DNA of 64,000 nucleotides, from contig ML991838.1 of the NCBI GenBank assembly GCA_010094025.1, positions 101,587 through 165,586 of the forward strand, in the 5' to 3' direction. Positions 44,617 through 57,038 of the stretch are shown one piece after another; within the stretch, counting starts at the first letter, position 1, and each line of letters opens with the position of its first letter. The notes beneath the pieces were generated by a model. It saw nothing but the letters and a program-made list of their open reading frames with translations. It was not told the origin of the DNA and did not search any database. Source of the DNA: Viridothelium virens (Eukaryota > Ascomycota > Dothideomycetes > Trypetheliales > Trypetheliaceae). A program made the translations under genes and the position numbers.

Positions 44617-46737
44617 TCAGAAATCGTGTCTTGCCATCTTGCTCATCCTTCGAATTCTTTCGCCGTATCTATAGAGGACAAAGGGGATGGGGATGAACGC
44701 AATACCGATGAAGGCAAGCGTGGATGAGCCCCAGCCGAGTCCAAGTACTTTGTACATGTGGTTTGCAAACAGTGGGAATGCAGCTGCAACACCACTTCGG
44801 AAAAGATCGTTCCCGGCGTAGACACTAGCCACGTAGTCTGGGTATGCATCGCCTACAAATGTTAGTGGTGTACTTAGGATCAACGAATCAAGGGGCAAGC
44901 TTACCGAGATAACTCAGCACGGACATGAAAAGGCACAATGCTCCCATCGAGAACAAGGAACTACCGATGATAGGCACAATCCAGTGAACTGAGGGTCGCG
45001 CTGACCAGCCGAACCAGAATAGACAGGCTGGAATGAAGAAGGCTCCGACCATGGCGGGCATGATTCGGTATTCCGGCTTCAGCTCGCCATTTGCGTTGAA
45101 TTTCGGCTCCAGATACTTGTGTACCCACCAGAAGAAGATTGGAAGTGCGATCCACGAGCCAACTAGCAAACCCAAGAATGCCAGACCGTTGGTTCCGGTG
45201 TTGAAATGATAGATGTCGACAAAGACAAGGGGAAACGACTCGAACCACAGATACAATAGGGAGTAAACCAAGGCGATGTACAGGTTCAATATCAGGACGA
45301 TAGGCTCGAAGAAGCTGAGTGTGAACGGGCGGACGAGAACCATCATCATAGCCTCGTGTCCTGTCATCTGCTCGGCCATAACTTCACCTTTCGTCTTGAG
45401 CTTGGTGTTGCCAGTTCTTTTCCGAAGTCGATCAGCGCGGCGGAAGAGGATGTTCGAAGCACTGGTTTCTGGGAGGAAGATCATGATGAAGACAAGGCAA
45501 AAACCAGAGAGCCAAAGAAGCTCCCAGATAGTCCATCGCCAGCCCTTGTTTTCAGCTGCAAAACCTCCGACCTAAAATGCTCAGTTAGCACGAATGCAAC
45601 ACAATTTCATTGAATGACGACTCTTACCAAGGGACCAAGCGCTGGACCAAAGACGGCAGAAGAACCCCACATAGCCATGGCGTAGACCTGTTTCCTGGGA
45701 ACGTACATATCCGCGACTGTGGCACCACCGGTGGCCAGAACGGGAGATCCAAATACACCGGTCAAGAATCGGAAAGCCAGAAGCATGCCAAAATTCTTGG
45801 CATATATGACACCGAATTGGAAGAAGACGAATACGATGAGGGTCAGGATATAGATATTGGTTCGTCCGAAGTACGGAACCTCAGACATGGAACTCTGTAC
45901 CCAAGGTCAGTCACTGCATCCAGAACGCCACGTCCGATGATTTCATCCCAAAAGACTTACCCAGAGCATAGGACCAACCGCATATCCAATGACGAACAAC
46001 GTCAAGCCCAGCAATGCCGCCGTCTCACTCACATGATACTCCAATATCACATACTCCAGTCCAGCCGTATAGATCGCACTCCCAATATACACACTCATCG
46101 TCAAGAAGCAGATCTCGAAGGTAACGAAGAACTTCTTCCCGATGGACCAATTCCTTGGATTCGCGGGATCATTCGGCAACCAGTCAATCAGCTCATAATC
46201 CTGACCCTTCTCCATCTCCTCCGGCTCGGCCGACGGCCTCGTGCTGTCGATCGGCTCCTCGCGCAACTCCTCAATCGGCTTCTGCGACTCCAGCCGCGCC
46301 TCCACGTCCGACGGCTGCGAGATCAGCGGCTTGTGGCTCAGGCCCGTCGCATACGACGGCATCTCCTTGAGCGGCCGCTGGCCATCGGGCTGGAAACTCG
46401 ACGCCATGGATGGCATCTCGCGAAGGGGTTTGCCCGGTTCGTGGACGGGTTGCTGGAAGCTGGATGCCATCGAGGGTTTTGCTCGCAAGGTCTGGCCGTC
46501 GAAGGTGGTGGAGGCCATGGAGGGCTGTTCGCGTAGCTGCTTCTGGCCGTTGATTTCGATGCTGGGGCCGCGGTTGGTCATTTCTTCGAGGGCGACTGGG
46601 TTGCCGGCGTTTGAGCCCGTCTGGACGAGCTTGGCGACCATCTCGTTGTTGTAGTCTTCCTCCCATCCTAGCAGGCGGCCACCCGAAAGGGAGTGGATGA
46701 TGTGCCCGACGAAGCTGTCTCGGATTGTGTCCCTCAT
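44617..46737 (-). CDS. MFS transporter, DHA1 multidrug type, with N-terminal repeats
   Basis: Four exons, 46737-45961, 45894-45628, 45571-44905 and 44852-44617 (introns of 66, 56 and 52 bases), encode 648 residues. A cytosolic N-terminus of about 190 residues contains three to four short repeats (residues 71-132) built on PSMASSF...LREM. Twelve membrane spans follow, with SSMSEVPYFGRTNIYIL, RFLTGVFGSPVLATGGATVADMY and FGPALGPLVGGFAAENKGWRW, the pattern of FLR1/cycloheximide-resistance type exporters. It should be a proton-coupled exporter in the plasma membrane. It is related to the transporter at 39302-41482, but is not a recent duplicate, because intron positions and N-termini differ. Confidence 0.92.
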
Positions 46738-47862
46738 GGTGGATAGATGGTGGAGGGAATGCTGGGTAGGGATTGATGCTGGGACTTAGGGATGGCGAGA
46801 GAGAATTGGGAGAAAAGAGAGAAAGCGAGCTCCGGAGGGAAGAGGAGTGAGAAAAGAGAGAGTAGCGTTGGCGGTGAAAAGTAGGATGGAGCTAAGGGAG
46901 GTGGGAAAATACGAGACAAGCCCCGACAGAATAGCTACATATAGTCTATGATGATATCTTCTCAACGGTGGTAGGACAGTCCACTACTCGCCATGCAGCG
47001 AGGCAGCCCACCAGCGTGTGGCCCCGCCCCTTCGATTATATGGGTCGTCCTTATCAAGGACCGCATTTTGTTTGTGCTCCTTTCCGGGTTCGTAAGGCTC
47101 CTTTGTGTCATCATGCCCTTTCTGTCTAGAGGAGAGGTAGGAGAGGTCAGCGTCGCAGGGCCGGCGCCGGTACAGGCCTGCACCATTCTCGCGGAAGGAT
47201 GACGAGCTGAGGCGGGGAGCGGGTGTTGTTTCAGGCGTCAGTGGAAATCGGACGTTGATTCCGTTAGGCGACACTGGCGATTTGCTGTTCAGATGAATAG
47301 TGTGGATGGTCGCGTCCGTGGCGTGGGTCGGGCTTTGATTCTCGGCCCGCGCGCCCGCACGTGGACGGCACGTTTAGGGCGAGCCCACGGTGCGCACTCA
47401 ACGAAGAACTCGCTCTTCCCCCGCCACCCTGACTGGAAGCTGCGATCCCAAAATCAAGGCGCGATGCCGGCCCTCTGGTTCTCGGGAGCTAGAAACTCCG
47501 TCCTTGCCTATTTGAACCACGCTAGCCTTCCCGGGGCCATAATAGATCTCCACACTAAGAGATAAGGTCGTTCTGCCGAGTGGTACAGACCTTGAAAACG
47601 TGGAATTATAAGCCAGATTAATTATAGTAGATCATTTATCTAAACGAATTGTGATGCTTGGACCACTCATATTTACAACGACCGTTGCCCTGATCTCATA
47701 TCACGAATGGACTCCACGCTTCTTAAACAGTCCCTAATCGCCCCCCTTCCGTTGGAGTTCGAATTCACAGTTACATTGCACACGTCCGGAACGTCACCTG
47801 ATGTCGTAGTCCGTGTAGTTCATTTCGATGATCTAGCCTCAGCTGAACAGTCTCTTTACCAC
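46738..47862. other. Intergenic region with an open minus-strand frame lacking ATG
   Basis: About 1.1 kb. On the minus strand a frame is open from about 47375 down to 46984 (about 130 codons) without an ATG. Its translation is protein-like (SPVSPNGINVRFPLTPETTP, then FRENGAGLYRRRPCDADLSY). It could be the last exon of an unrecognised gene whose start I could not find, or a decayed gene. The rest shows nothing supportable. Confidence 0.35.
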
Positions 47863-50530
47863 CTATTGATAGGGCTCAGGATTATAGCCTTGAGGCATTC
47901 CGTACTCGAACCCCGGCATCATATTCTCTCCTTGGACGTCGCCAATGAAGTTTTCCCAATTCCTCCAGGCCGCAACCGCATTGTACGGGATGGACGTCTC
48001 TGTATTTGCCAATAGCCAAGGGTCCCAGTTGAATGCATCTTGCGGCAGCGTAACCGTCGTGGGGAGCTGAGGCGCGTCATCCATACGCTGGGTATACGCT
48101 GGCGTAACAGGTATCTGGAAGTTCTCCATTTCAGCCTCGGGTGGGGATGAGGGCAACGGTCCAAGCTGATTGAAGTCAAACGATGACGGGGTCGGGGTGG
48201 CTTGAACTGCTGGAGTCTGGGGCGGCTCGCGGGCTTGTTGCCTTGCTTTCCTCGCTTTGATCATAAGTTTGCGTATGGGTTGCCATCGCATACCTCGGAT
48301 GGAGTCTGCGATGTCGCGAGCGACCCAGTCAAAGTACCGATCCACGATCTTCCACGCTCGCTCTACTAGGGGGCCCTCAGTCTGGACGCATAGTTCCGCG
48401 AGAGTGATGGCGAGTGTATGCCATTGAACGTAATTAGCAGTCAGCCATTTGATCTGTTGAGTAACTGGGCTTGTCGCGAAGACAGCATGTTTCTCCAATA
48501 TCTCGACTGATAAGACGAGCACATTCGGACGATCCGTGGGTGGAACGACGATGGTCTCTTGAACGAGCGGACGGTAGATGCCCAGCCATAGTATCGCCAT
48601 CACGACATTAGCAACCAGCTTGGTCGTCCATTCGAGAGGCTTCGAGGTATCGCAGTATTGTAGATATCGTTGTTCGAGTCGTTGTTGCGCGTTGCGGACT
48701 AGCTCTTTCCGACCTTCCCACGTCCGTTCCGGCTTGACGTCTGGTTCGCTGGGGTCACTCGGTTGCACAAACATGATGCTCCGGTACGTCTGGCAAAGTT
48801 CTTGACTGATGAGACTAAGGCATTGTTAGTCGAGCTTGATTTCTCCCTCGAAAACAGGACATTGGGGAAGTGTGTCCATACCTGAATGTCATGTCTGTGA
48901 ATTCCTTACGCTCCGGGACTATTTCTGGCCCCCCAAGCCAAATGTCTTCGTCGTTAATATGCAATGGTAGTTGAGTATTAAAGCTGCCTCGGAAGATCAC
49001 AGGTTCAGATCCACGATCCATAGCAAGACTCACGTCGACAACAGAGAGATTCCACCAAAGCCTGCGTCGCATCTCAGCTTGGAAGAGGGGAAAGCCCGCG
49101 TAGCAGCCATTGTCATGTAGCCCAAGTGCATGACCAATACGCACCGCGATACTGCATGCATGATGAGTTACAAGTCAAGCCTAGGGAGCATTGATCCTTA
49201 CCCTGCAAGCGTCCATGAGAACCGAGATTGGTCATACGAGCGGGTTGAGCCCTTAGCAATCGACGTTAGCTCCAAAGACTTTCTCTTTGGGATCAAAAAG
49301 ATAGAAAGCCCCTTACAATGAAAAGGACAAGAGCTTGCAATGTCGATAAGTCTACTGTATTCATGAAGTCCGCTCGGACCAGTGCAACTTCAATACAACG
49401 TCGAAAGTTCGCCAATAGCTGAGGTCTCGGTGCTCCTATCCGTTGCATACACTCGGTATCGGTCAAGCTCGCCGCTGCAATATGAAACACTGCAAATTTC
49501 AGAGCATCCAAGCCTTTGATCCCAGGGCTGCAGTCGAGCGTTAAGCTTTCTCCACGCAGAAATCGCTTTAGGGAAGGACCGTGGAGAATGTTATAGACAG
49601 GATGAGCGTTGGTTAGATAGACTTCACAGAGCTCAATTACTTGCGCGCGAGGGGGATACTGCAGGGCTCCCTCCGTCACCACGAGCCCCTCTGGTCCACA
49701 TAGAACCCATGCTGATTCTTCGGAGTGAGTGTGACTCAAAGAGTCTGAGGATATCGTCTCGTGCTCGGCCTCGGCGTCTTCATCGTCATCACTGTCATCT
49801 AATGATTGGTTGCCAAGAAGGTAGCGAAGGCCATTAATCTCAAGCAAAAGTCAGCATCACAGGCAATAACTTGTCCCAGGCTTCCAAGGGGCTTGCCAAA
49901 CGCACCTCATCTGAGAGGGCGATCCAGAATGGAGCACCTGTATCTCCCTTTGGTGGCGCTGTTTGCGAAGTGATATGGTCTATAGGAGGGTGTAAAGGAG
50001 GGGAGTCAGAGGACGAGACCGATAATCGTGCGCTTGACTACAAACTGCTGGTAAGTATATCAAAGGCAAAAAGTAAAAGCGTGAGCGAAGCCGAATTTTC
50101 TTTGGTCCAAAAAAAGGGTTTGAGAAGGATGAGGGCAAAATCGGTAGGCCCATAGTGAGAAATACAACGGATGAGTTTCGAGACTTACTTTGTGATTGGT
50201 ATTTTGCGGCTTTGACGATGATGCCTTCTCCGTAGGCTCATCGCCCTCAAGATCTTTGACAAGAGTCTCAAGTTTCGCTATACGTTGGAGGAGCTCCGAG
50301 TCTTTTCTCCGACGACCACCTTGTCTACCTCTTGGCAGTCGCGAAGGTGGAGAGTATATACATTCCGCTCCAGCTCGTTGACAGGACAGACATGGATAGC
50401 CTCTATCGCATTTGACCTTCCGCTTCCTGCACAAGTGGCAGCTCGGTGTAGCCGCGACTCGGCGAGATTTGCTCTGATCGACAGTGGCCGGGGACGTCGC
50501 ACCCTGGCTTCCGCTCGGTTCTGAACTCAT
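47863..50530 (-). CDS. Zn2Cys6 transcription factor with fungal-specific TF domain
   Basis: Six exons, 50530-50189, 50037-49906, 49838-49317, 49251-49202, 49151-48882 and 48814-47863, give 755 residues. The binuclear zinc cluster has cysteines at 31, 34, 41, 47, 50 and 57 (CX2CX6CX5CX2CX6C). A basic linker and a short coiled coil (LLQRIAKLETLVKDLE) follow. The middle homology region is rebuilt across the junctions: WIALSDE-INGLRYLL, STRSYDQSRFSWTLAG-IAVRIGHALGLH and EMRRRLWWNL. The C-terminus is rich in Pro and Asn. It is a nuclear regulator. Its targets are unknown, but DHA1 transporters are common targets of such regulators and one lies about 1 kb downstream. An in-frame ATG at 50632 would add 34 residues. 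Confidence 0.9.
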
Positions 50531-51201
50531 GAGAGAGACCGGCGGAGCTATTATACCGATAGGATACAGAGTACGGGAAGGAGTATCCACAGGAATTGGG
50601 CAGAGGTTGGCGTGCGGGGAGCCAGAGACCATCAGACTAGAAGATCATCATCTGTCAAAGCCGACGAAGTGACGAACCTTGGGATGACGATGCATATCTA
50701 ATCATAGACGGTCTAGAAAGACGCGCGCAAATTCATCGAGTGAAATCGCACGAGAAATGCAGGGTTTTGCCAAGGCGGGTTCTTTAAGGCTGAAGGATAT
50801 TGAGGTCATCGTTTCATGTGCGATTAGGTGGGATAGCTCAGGTACATAGTTTTTTTGCGGGCCACCGTCGGCGCTACAAACCACCGAGCATCTTTATGCT
50901 TTGGGTCAGCCGACAGCCCAACATCGGCTCCCTGGGCAGTCAAGTATCCGAATTCTTCAAAGACTCAGGCGTTAGCTTTGACATCATGCCCTTTAAGCAT
51001 TAATCAATGAGTTGGTCAGAAGGCGATTTGCCACCTCGTGTCACCCAAGCACTCTCACATGTCGGCTTTGCGCACATAAGCATGCCGTTAAAGCAACGAT
51101 TACTTAATTACATTACTTCTATTTGCTTTACGGTGACCTGCACCATCGACTGAGGAGTCTATGCACTCCAGCCTGCGGGGCGCGGTGGACTAACTTTGTC
51201 G
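50531..51201. other. Intergenic region
   Basis: About 0.67 kb between the Zn2Cys6 start and the 3' end of the next minus-strand gene. It should contain the regulator promoter. No gene or repeat is seen. Confidence 0.5.
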
Positions 51202-52084
51202 TCAAACTCTGCCATGTACGTGCAAAACTCCTGGCAGATTGTCGATGTCATAGAATCCAAGATCTTGGTCGGACGGATTTAGCATGCACGAAGTCCCGCC
51301 CGCAGTTTCTGAGACTTCTTCAGCGGTGGCATTCCCTTGATTGCTCTGTTTGGTATCTGGTTGATTGCCCGCGTTGTTCTTGGATGTGACGGTGAAATAA
51401 TCTTCGTAAGGATCGTCCTTGTATTCATTTTTCAGTTCTGACGCGAAATTCTGCGCGGTGATATCTTGGAGCAAATCAGTGTCTATTCTTATTCCGTAGC
51501 GTTTGTATTGACTTACCTGGCCCATCGTATGCCTCGGTAGATAATCCGTAAATTGGTTCTTGACCCATCATGATAAGTTCCGTCCGCCTGACAGTGCCAC
51601 GCCTGCTTTTACTGACAGTAAAGCCATACCATCGATACTGTACTATGATTAGTCGTATCATATACGTTACATGGTACTGTTCATACCCGATATTTGTGCG
51701 GATACTCGACATTGTGCCATTTGAGTGGATTCCGACTCTTTAAGAGTTCTTCGGCATATGTGATGTTAATTGCAGACAATACGAAGAGCTCCGCTGAGTC
51801 TAGTCAGTCATTGCGCTTGTGTCTGAAGCAGCTGCATACAACGTACTCTTGCATTTGGGCTTCAATTGGTATCGACCGTGCGGGTTTTCGCCTACGGTCG
51901 GCTCGTACTGCCATCTGGAGATGACTTTGTTCGTCCATTGCTTGTCGAAGCTTAAGAAGTTGATATCTTTGGAGCCGGGTGTGGCCTCCTCATAGAGAGA
52001 AATAGTGGAGACTTTGGCGGCGGTGGCAATCTGAAGGCAGAGAAGCAAAAGAGACACTGACTGGAAATTGAAGGGAAAATACAT
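51202..52084 (-). CDS. Secreted protein of unknown family
   Basis: Four exons, 52084-51847, 51793-51687, 51637-51517 and 51464-51202 (introns of 53, 49 and 52 bases), encode 242 residues. A signal peptide (MYFPFNFQSVSLLLLCLQIATAA) begins the protein. The mature part has few cysteines and a mixed alpha/beta look, with KWHNVEYPHKYRYRWYGFTVS and FASELKNEYKDDPYEDYF. For the third intron an acceptor 18 bases earlier also keeps the frame, but would leave an intron of only 34 bases, so the longer one was used. No domain is recognised. A lineage-specific secreted protein or effector is possible, but this is inference. Confidence 0.7.
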
Positions 52085-54989
52085 CGCTCAGATAATATAG
52101 AGGAAGAAAAAAAACTCTAGAATGTATTATTGTAAAGCGCCGCAAGCCTACACTCTTTGTTGAGGGTTCAAATTGCGGAGTTCCGCGCGAGGGCGATATT
52201 AAATACTGGACATGAATATGACGTACAATTTCTAGAAGCAGAAAATCTAGAGGGATAGACTGTAAAATGAGGCGATCCGAGTCATATGGGTATGACAATG
52301 GACAACGACACCCCAACGGGGCTGTTATGGAGTTCATCCCCAAGCAGTGCCATCACCCCATGAACAGCCGAGGCCTCACCTTTGATCATACAGTCCTATC
52401 AGATTCGTCAGAAGAAAAGACTTTCAGTTATACTCCACTCATTTGAGTACCATCTTCACCGCATAATGAAGTGCAGTGACTCGAGTACAACAGACGCGAA
52501 GTAATGTTCGGTGTTGGACGTGTGGTTGACGACCGGGGTGTCGTCGTACGTGGCTGAGAAATGATGAAACGATCAAGCCACATCCGTTGCGGCTCTCGAA
52601 AGGATCTGTAGCCTCTTTTAGATGCTTCAATCAACGAAGCTGAACATTTCCCGGAAGAATTCGGCGGCATTCATACTACTTCGATGTATACCTCTGCAAT
52701 ACGTTGCTTTTGCTTGAGATACATTTGAGTACAGCACATCGCTCTTCCCGAGGCAAACAAAAGCCGATGTTCTGCATACTGCGGATATTGTTGGAACCTC
52801 ACAGCATGGAAATCTAGCCAAATCAGATCTAGGCCACTTATCCTGTTGGTAACAACAGCACAGGCAGCTCTACGTACCACACGAACTTTTTCAACCGGAC
52901 ACGACGCAACAGATACAAACGCGCTGCTTGATGTCTTGCCTATCTGAAATGAGTTTTTGGCCGATGGCGTTGATCAATATCTCAATATCTACCTAACATA
53001 GGTAACGTTGTTATTCGTAGCAGAGCTCACATACCTTAGCGGAAGGATTTCGGCGCTGTCACGCTGGTAAGAATCTGAAAAGACAACAGGGCTTAGCACC
53101 CAAGCCACAACCTTCTATTCTAGAACCTACTGAGCTTCCTAAATTGCTAGCCTTGATGGAAAGATTGATGGCACTGAGCTTCTGAAGAAAGCTCCTCCCG
53201 TGGTCTATTGCATCCACGAAACTAGCAAGTCGGGATCGAAAGCGAGTTCCCGCTTCCAACTAATCTCTTCTTCTTCTTCTTTTTTTTTTTTTCATCGCAT
53301 TTGTCAATTTGCTTTTCCATCTAGATCCTTTTGAGAAGCTCCCTAACAGACCGGACGATTTTCGGGCCCGATCCTAATCCTCAACCCCCAGGTATTGCTT
53401 ACTCGCAGTCCACTTCCATTTTGAGCATCGCACCTGCTTCAGATGACGGTTTAGGTACCTCCTCAAGACTGGAGCTCGCTTTGGGAATAATCCCGAGCCT
53501 GACGCTCGGATGTAGCAGGAGACTTGGGATCATACCGGTCACTCCCCTCGGGTTCAAATTATCGAGTGCTCGAAGAGCACCTTGGATAAACAAGCTCCGC
53601 TTGCCGATGAAATTTCAGTAAGATTCATGGAAAGTCGGCGTTTTGCTCAACGTAGTTTGAGGTCGTAATTTTAAAAGCAAATTTGACCGGTGCCGTCAGT
53701 GTGGTAAATGGCTGATTGCGGAAATTTACGGAGTAAGTGGCATGGCCACATTTGGAAGGGATTGATGAGAGTGGGATGAGTCGGCGTCCTGATTACCTTT
53801 AAGTTACCCAGTCACATCCTGAATTACTATTATGTTGCTATCGGTCGAAGAATGATCAAGGTGAAGTCCGGTGCCTAAGGTATGTTCACCGGAGATAGCG
53901 GAGGCAATGAAACCCACCTCGCGCAGTAGATCTTGCAAGCAATACGGAGTAGACCCTTGATAATGCCTATTTGTCAAGATCGGAGGATCAGATAAGACCG
54001 AAGGCGCCTCGGCTTGCTCAGTTCAGGGGTTCCGATTCTGGGGTTAAGGTGGCTGGATTGTCGAGTGGAGATTGATTACCTTGGGAATCGGATTCCCGAG
54101 CGCTCCGCTTACTACCTTTTGCAGGCAGGAGTGGCAGGCACGGCAAGGCAGCATCGTGGACCCGAGTTAATCATCTTGCGCATATTCTAAGTCTGGTTCG
54201 ACCAGATCACTGGTGCTATTGTGGCAGATTCCGGTCCAATACTTCATGTACGGAGTGTTTAGGGAAGATGCAAGGATCTCGCCATCAGTTGTGAAAGAAA
54301 AAAGCGGAAGCTCAATGCAGTCACAATGAACTATGCATATACCAGGGGGGAAATGTGCATTCCACGGGGGACCGTAAAGATCTGTCAAAACGGCTTGATT
54401 GAACGAATGGATCTCAACAGCGTAAGGTGGCACAGCTGCTTCACACGATGTCTGGTTGAAAGGATGTAGTCAAAGCCAACCTTTACGGTGTTCAGTGGAT
54501 ATTCTCAATGGTTCTAATTTGGTTTGAGCCAACTCTTTCACCTATCGCTTTTTTATCCTAGACTTTCTTCCCAACAAAATTACCAAAGTGCTAAATGTCG
54601 TGAGAGGGGGTTGTCGATCACCAAATCCTTGTCGCGAGGACCTCGCTGCTGCAAGACGACCTTGCATCGATTAGCAGTAATGATATGCATGCAATAGGGC
54701 TCGCGACTCCCTGGAAACGCTGCATGCCATGACAGCGCATCTTGAGGGCGGGGATCGGCTAATGTACATGCATTTCGAGGGCAAGAACGTTATGGGTTTG
54801 AATCCCGGCCGTGCCGAGGGCTAGAGCGCTGAGCCGTCTTTGGAAATATGCCATTCCAACTGGCAAGTGAGCACGGCGATTACCATCGCCCAGAAATTTA
54901 AAGTATCAGAAGCTATAGGCAACATGGTGGAGGATTGGATTGGTTGAAGTCGTCGGACCAGTAGTAGTCATTGTGTCTCCACAGCGACT
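52085..54989. other. Gene-poor region of 2.9 kb
   Basis: No gene with good support. A pyrimidine run with T12 lies at about 53267-53292. TACGGAGTA occurs at 53727 and 53943, with a near copy at 54249. A minus-strand frame open from about 54464 to 54167 lacks an ATG but reads like protein, with two N-glycosylation sequons and several cysteines (GICIVHCDCIELPLFSFTTD). It could be the last exon of an unrecognised gene. The rest is short overlapping frames. Confidence 0.4.
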
Positions 54990-56608
54990 CTAGAAGCCGA
55001 GCCCCATCCTACTTTCTCTATATGGATCGAAGCGAGTCGTATCTTCGGAGTCTGTCGTCACGAAGTCGGTTTCATTCACGAACGTTCCTCCACGCCATTG
55101 GGATGTCGGATAGTGCGTATGATCGCCAGTAGGATGGTTTCGCGCAGCTAATAGACCCTTTGCTGAAATGGAATCGTTTAATATCAGTCATTGCTAGTTT
55201 CGCTGCGTGTCTCACCTTTTGGATTCAGGCTTAAAACCCTCTTCAAAAACAGGTGGTTGCTAACTTCAGATTCAAACGTGCCCGATATTGTTCTTCTGCC
55301 AACCATCTGGAATGAATCATACCGTTCCTCATTTTCACCATTGCAAGCCGCCCATTCAATGTTGTAAGGTGACGATCCATCGCCGAGGTCGCTCCACCGA
55401 GTGACAATGATAGCATGTTTGAATCCAATCTGGCCTTGGCTTCGGTCTTCGATTAATTTCAATTCAACAAGATACTCTGACGGACATTCGGGACAACGTC
55501 GTATGTCCCGACAATCATCGCAAGACTTAGCAGTGAAGTCTCGGTATCTGTTTGCTACATTAAAGTTGTATCCGGACTTCAGCCGAGAACGGAGAGTCTC
55601 CGGTGCTTTTGGAATGTGACGTAAGGCACATTTGCAGATTTTGGAGAGCTCGCCCTCTTTCCAGTGTGCACAGCAAGAGAAGTAAGGGAAGAAGTCGCCC
55701 CTCTCGAAAAGCAGCATCCGCTCACCAGTAGGGGTAATGTCCGTTGGAGCGGGACATGTGCTGACAACACGCATAAGCAGATGACCTTTGTGGATGATGA
55801 AGCGTGTATTGTGCGTCCATTCGCTGTCGCTGCATTTCCATCGACGGCCCAGCGAATCTGCGGTGATGCCGTAAGATGACCCAAACCGCTTTGCTCGCGT
55901 TGCAAGCTGGACGAAGGCAAACGGGAGCTCTCGTGCATGCGTGAGTCGCATCCGGGGTAGTCTAGAGTGCTGCGCCATTGGGCAATTGAACAACGGGTTG
56001 GTTACGTAGTTAATCCTGAACCGTTCTTGGCCAAGTTGTGTTCGGAGATGGTATTGGCCACATGGAAAGCATAAAAGGTACGCCGGGAGATCCTTATTCA
56101 ATCGAGCTAGAAATTCAATCTTCTGTCTCTTTTGTTCTGGTTCCTTCATTGCTCTCCATGCCTCACTACCAAGACGGCTTTGCAATGTCTTGCTCGAGAG
56201 GGCCAGAGATGCAACGTCCGACAATGTTGCGAATTGTGCAATGCGCGTCCATAGTTGTGGAGACAAGCTCTCGACCATGGGTTCTCCAGGCTCGCGCTCC
56301 TCTTCACGCAAAGTCTCGACGTCTGAATCCTGTGACAGCCTCCGAGATAGAGAATGGAGGAGTTCAGTAGTGTCGACAGGCCTCGCCCCTCCAACGAGCG
56401 TGGATGTCTCGCTAGAGATGGAGTAACGTCGCTCGCCCGTTTGCGAATCGACATGGCTGGAACTGGCATCTTCCGAGAAATGTCGGCCTAATCTGAATCC
56501 ATTGGGGGATACCAAGCTGTCCCTTCTTTCTGGGCGTTCAGGTTTGGACTTGGACGAGCTGCTTGAGCCCGGCCTGGGCAAGGAGAACTTCTTCTTCCTC
56601 AACGGCAT
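54990..56608 (-). CDS. F-box protein with Ser-rich basic N-terminus
   Basis: Two exons, 56608-55216 and 55162-54990, with a 53-base intron, give 521 residues. The second exon adds 57 residues that a single-exon reading ending at 55184 would miss; the join reads LSLNPK-AKGLLAARNHP. The N-terminal 110 residues are Ser/Arg-rich and probably disordered. An F-box-like segment follows at about residues 110-150 (ESLSPQLWTRIAQFATLSDV). The C-terminal part contains paired cysteines (KICKCALRHI, SCDDCRDIRRCPECPSEY) that could bind zinc. It would be a substrate receptor for an SCF ubiquitin ligase. No target is known. The gene is divergent from the GH20 gene, with 430 bases between the starts. Confidence 0.82.
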
Positions 56609-57038
56609 GACCAGGCTCTAGTCACGGAATGCCAGGTAGGAGAATGTGCCAAGGGCTTGGGATGATTAACAGGCTGTTTTCATTGCTCTTGGTGCTTTTA
56701 GTGCTCCGCAAAGGAACGAAGCACCGAAGGATAGCGTCATAGCCGGAAAGCTGCGGACATAGGACTATCAAGTCCTAACTTGGTCTAGCGTATGTTTACG
56801 AAAGTCCGCTTTGGGTGCCCATGCAGGTGCATCGGTGGGCACCTCCACTTCTCCCTCACTGACTTGGCAACAATACCCTTGGAACAAACCAACCCTCGAT
56901 TGTCTTTGGGACCTCGCAGATGGACCAATTGATTTGACATTGACATCAATTGACCGGCTCGGAACCATGCGCCTCTAAGTAATCTGCATACATGCTTCAG
57001 CGGGATATCGTTTTCTTATCAGATCAACTGCGTCCAAG
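56609..57038. promoter_or_regulatory. Divergent promoter region, F-box and GH20 genes
   Basis: The two start codons are 430 bases apart and face away from each other. Both promoters must lie here. No specific factor site is asserted. Confidence 0.4.

Noticed and set aside
45610-46536. Plus-strand frame of 308 codons
   Set aside because: It is antisense to exons 1-2 of the second DHA1 transporter and crosses a spliced intron; the transporter is clearly the real gene.
54794-54877. tRNA-like pieces: a gggtttgaatccc T-arm-like hairpin and a GCCGTGC/GCACGGC stem
   Set aside because: No matching acceptor stem fits the T-arm, and in the second structure five bases separate the inner hairpin from the outer stem. 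Neither folds as a tRNA.
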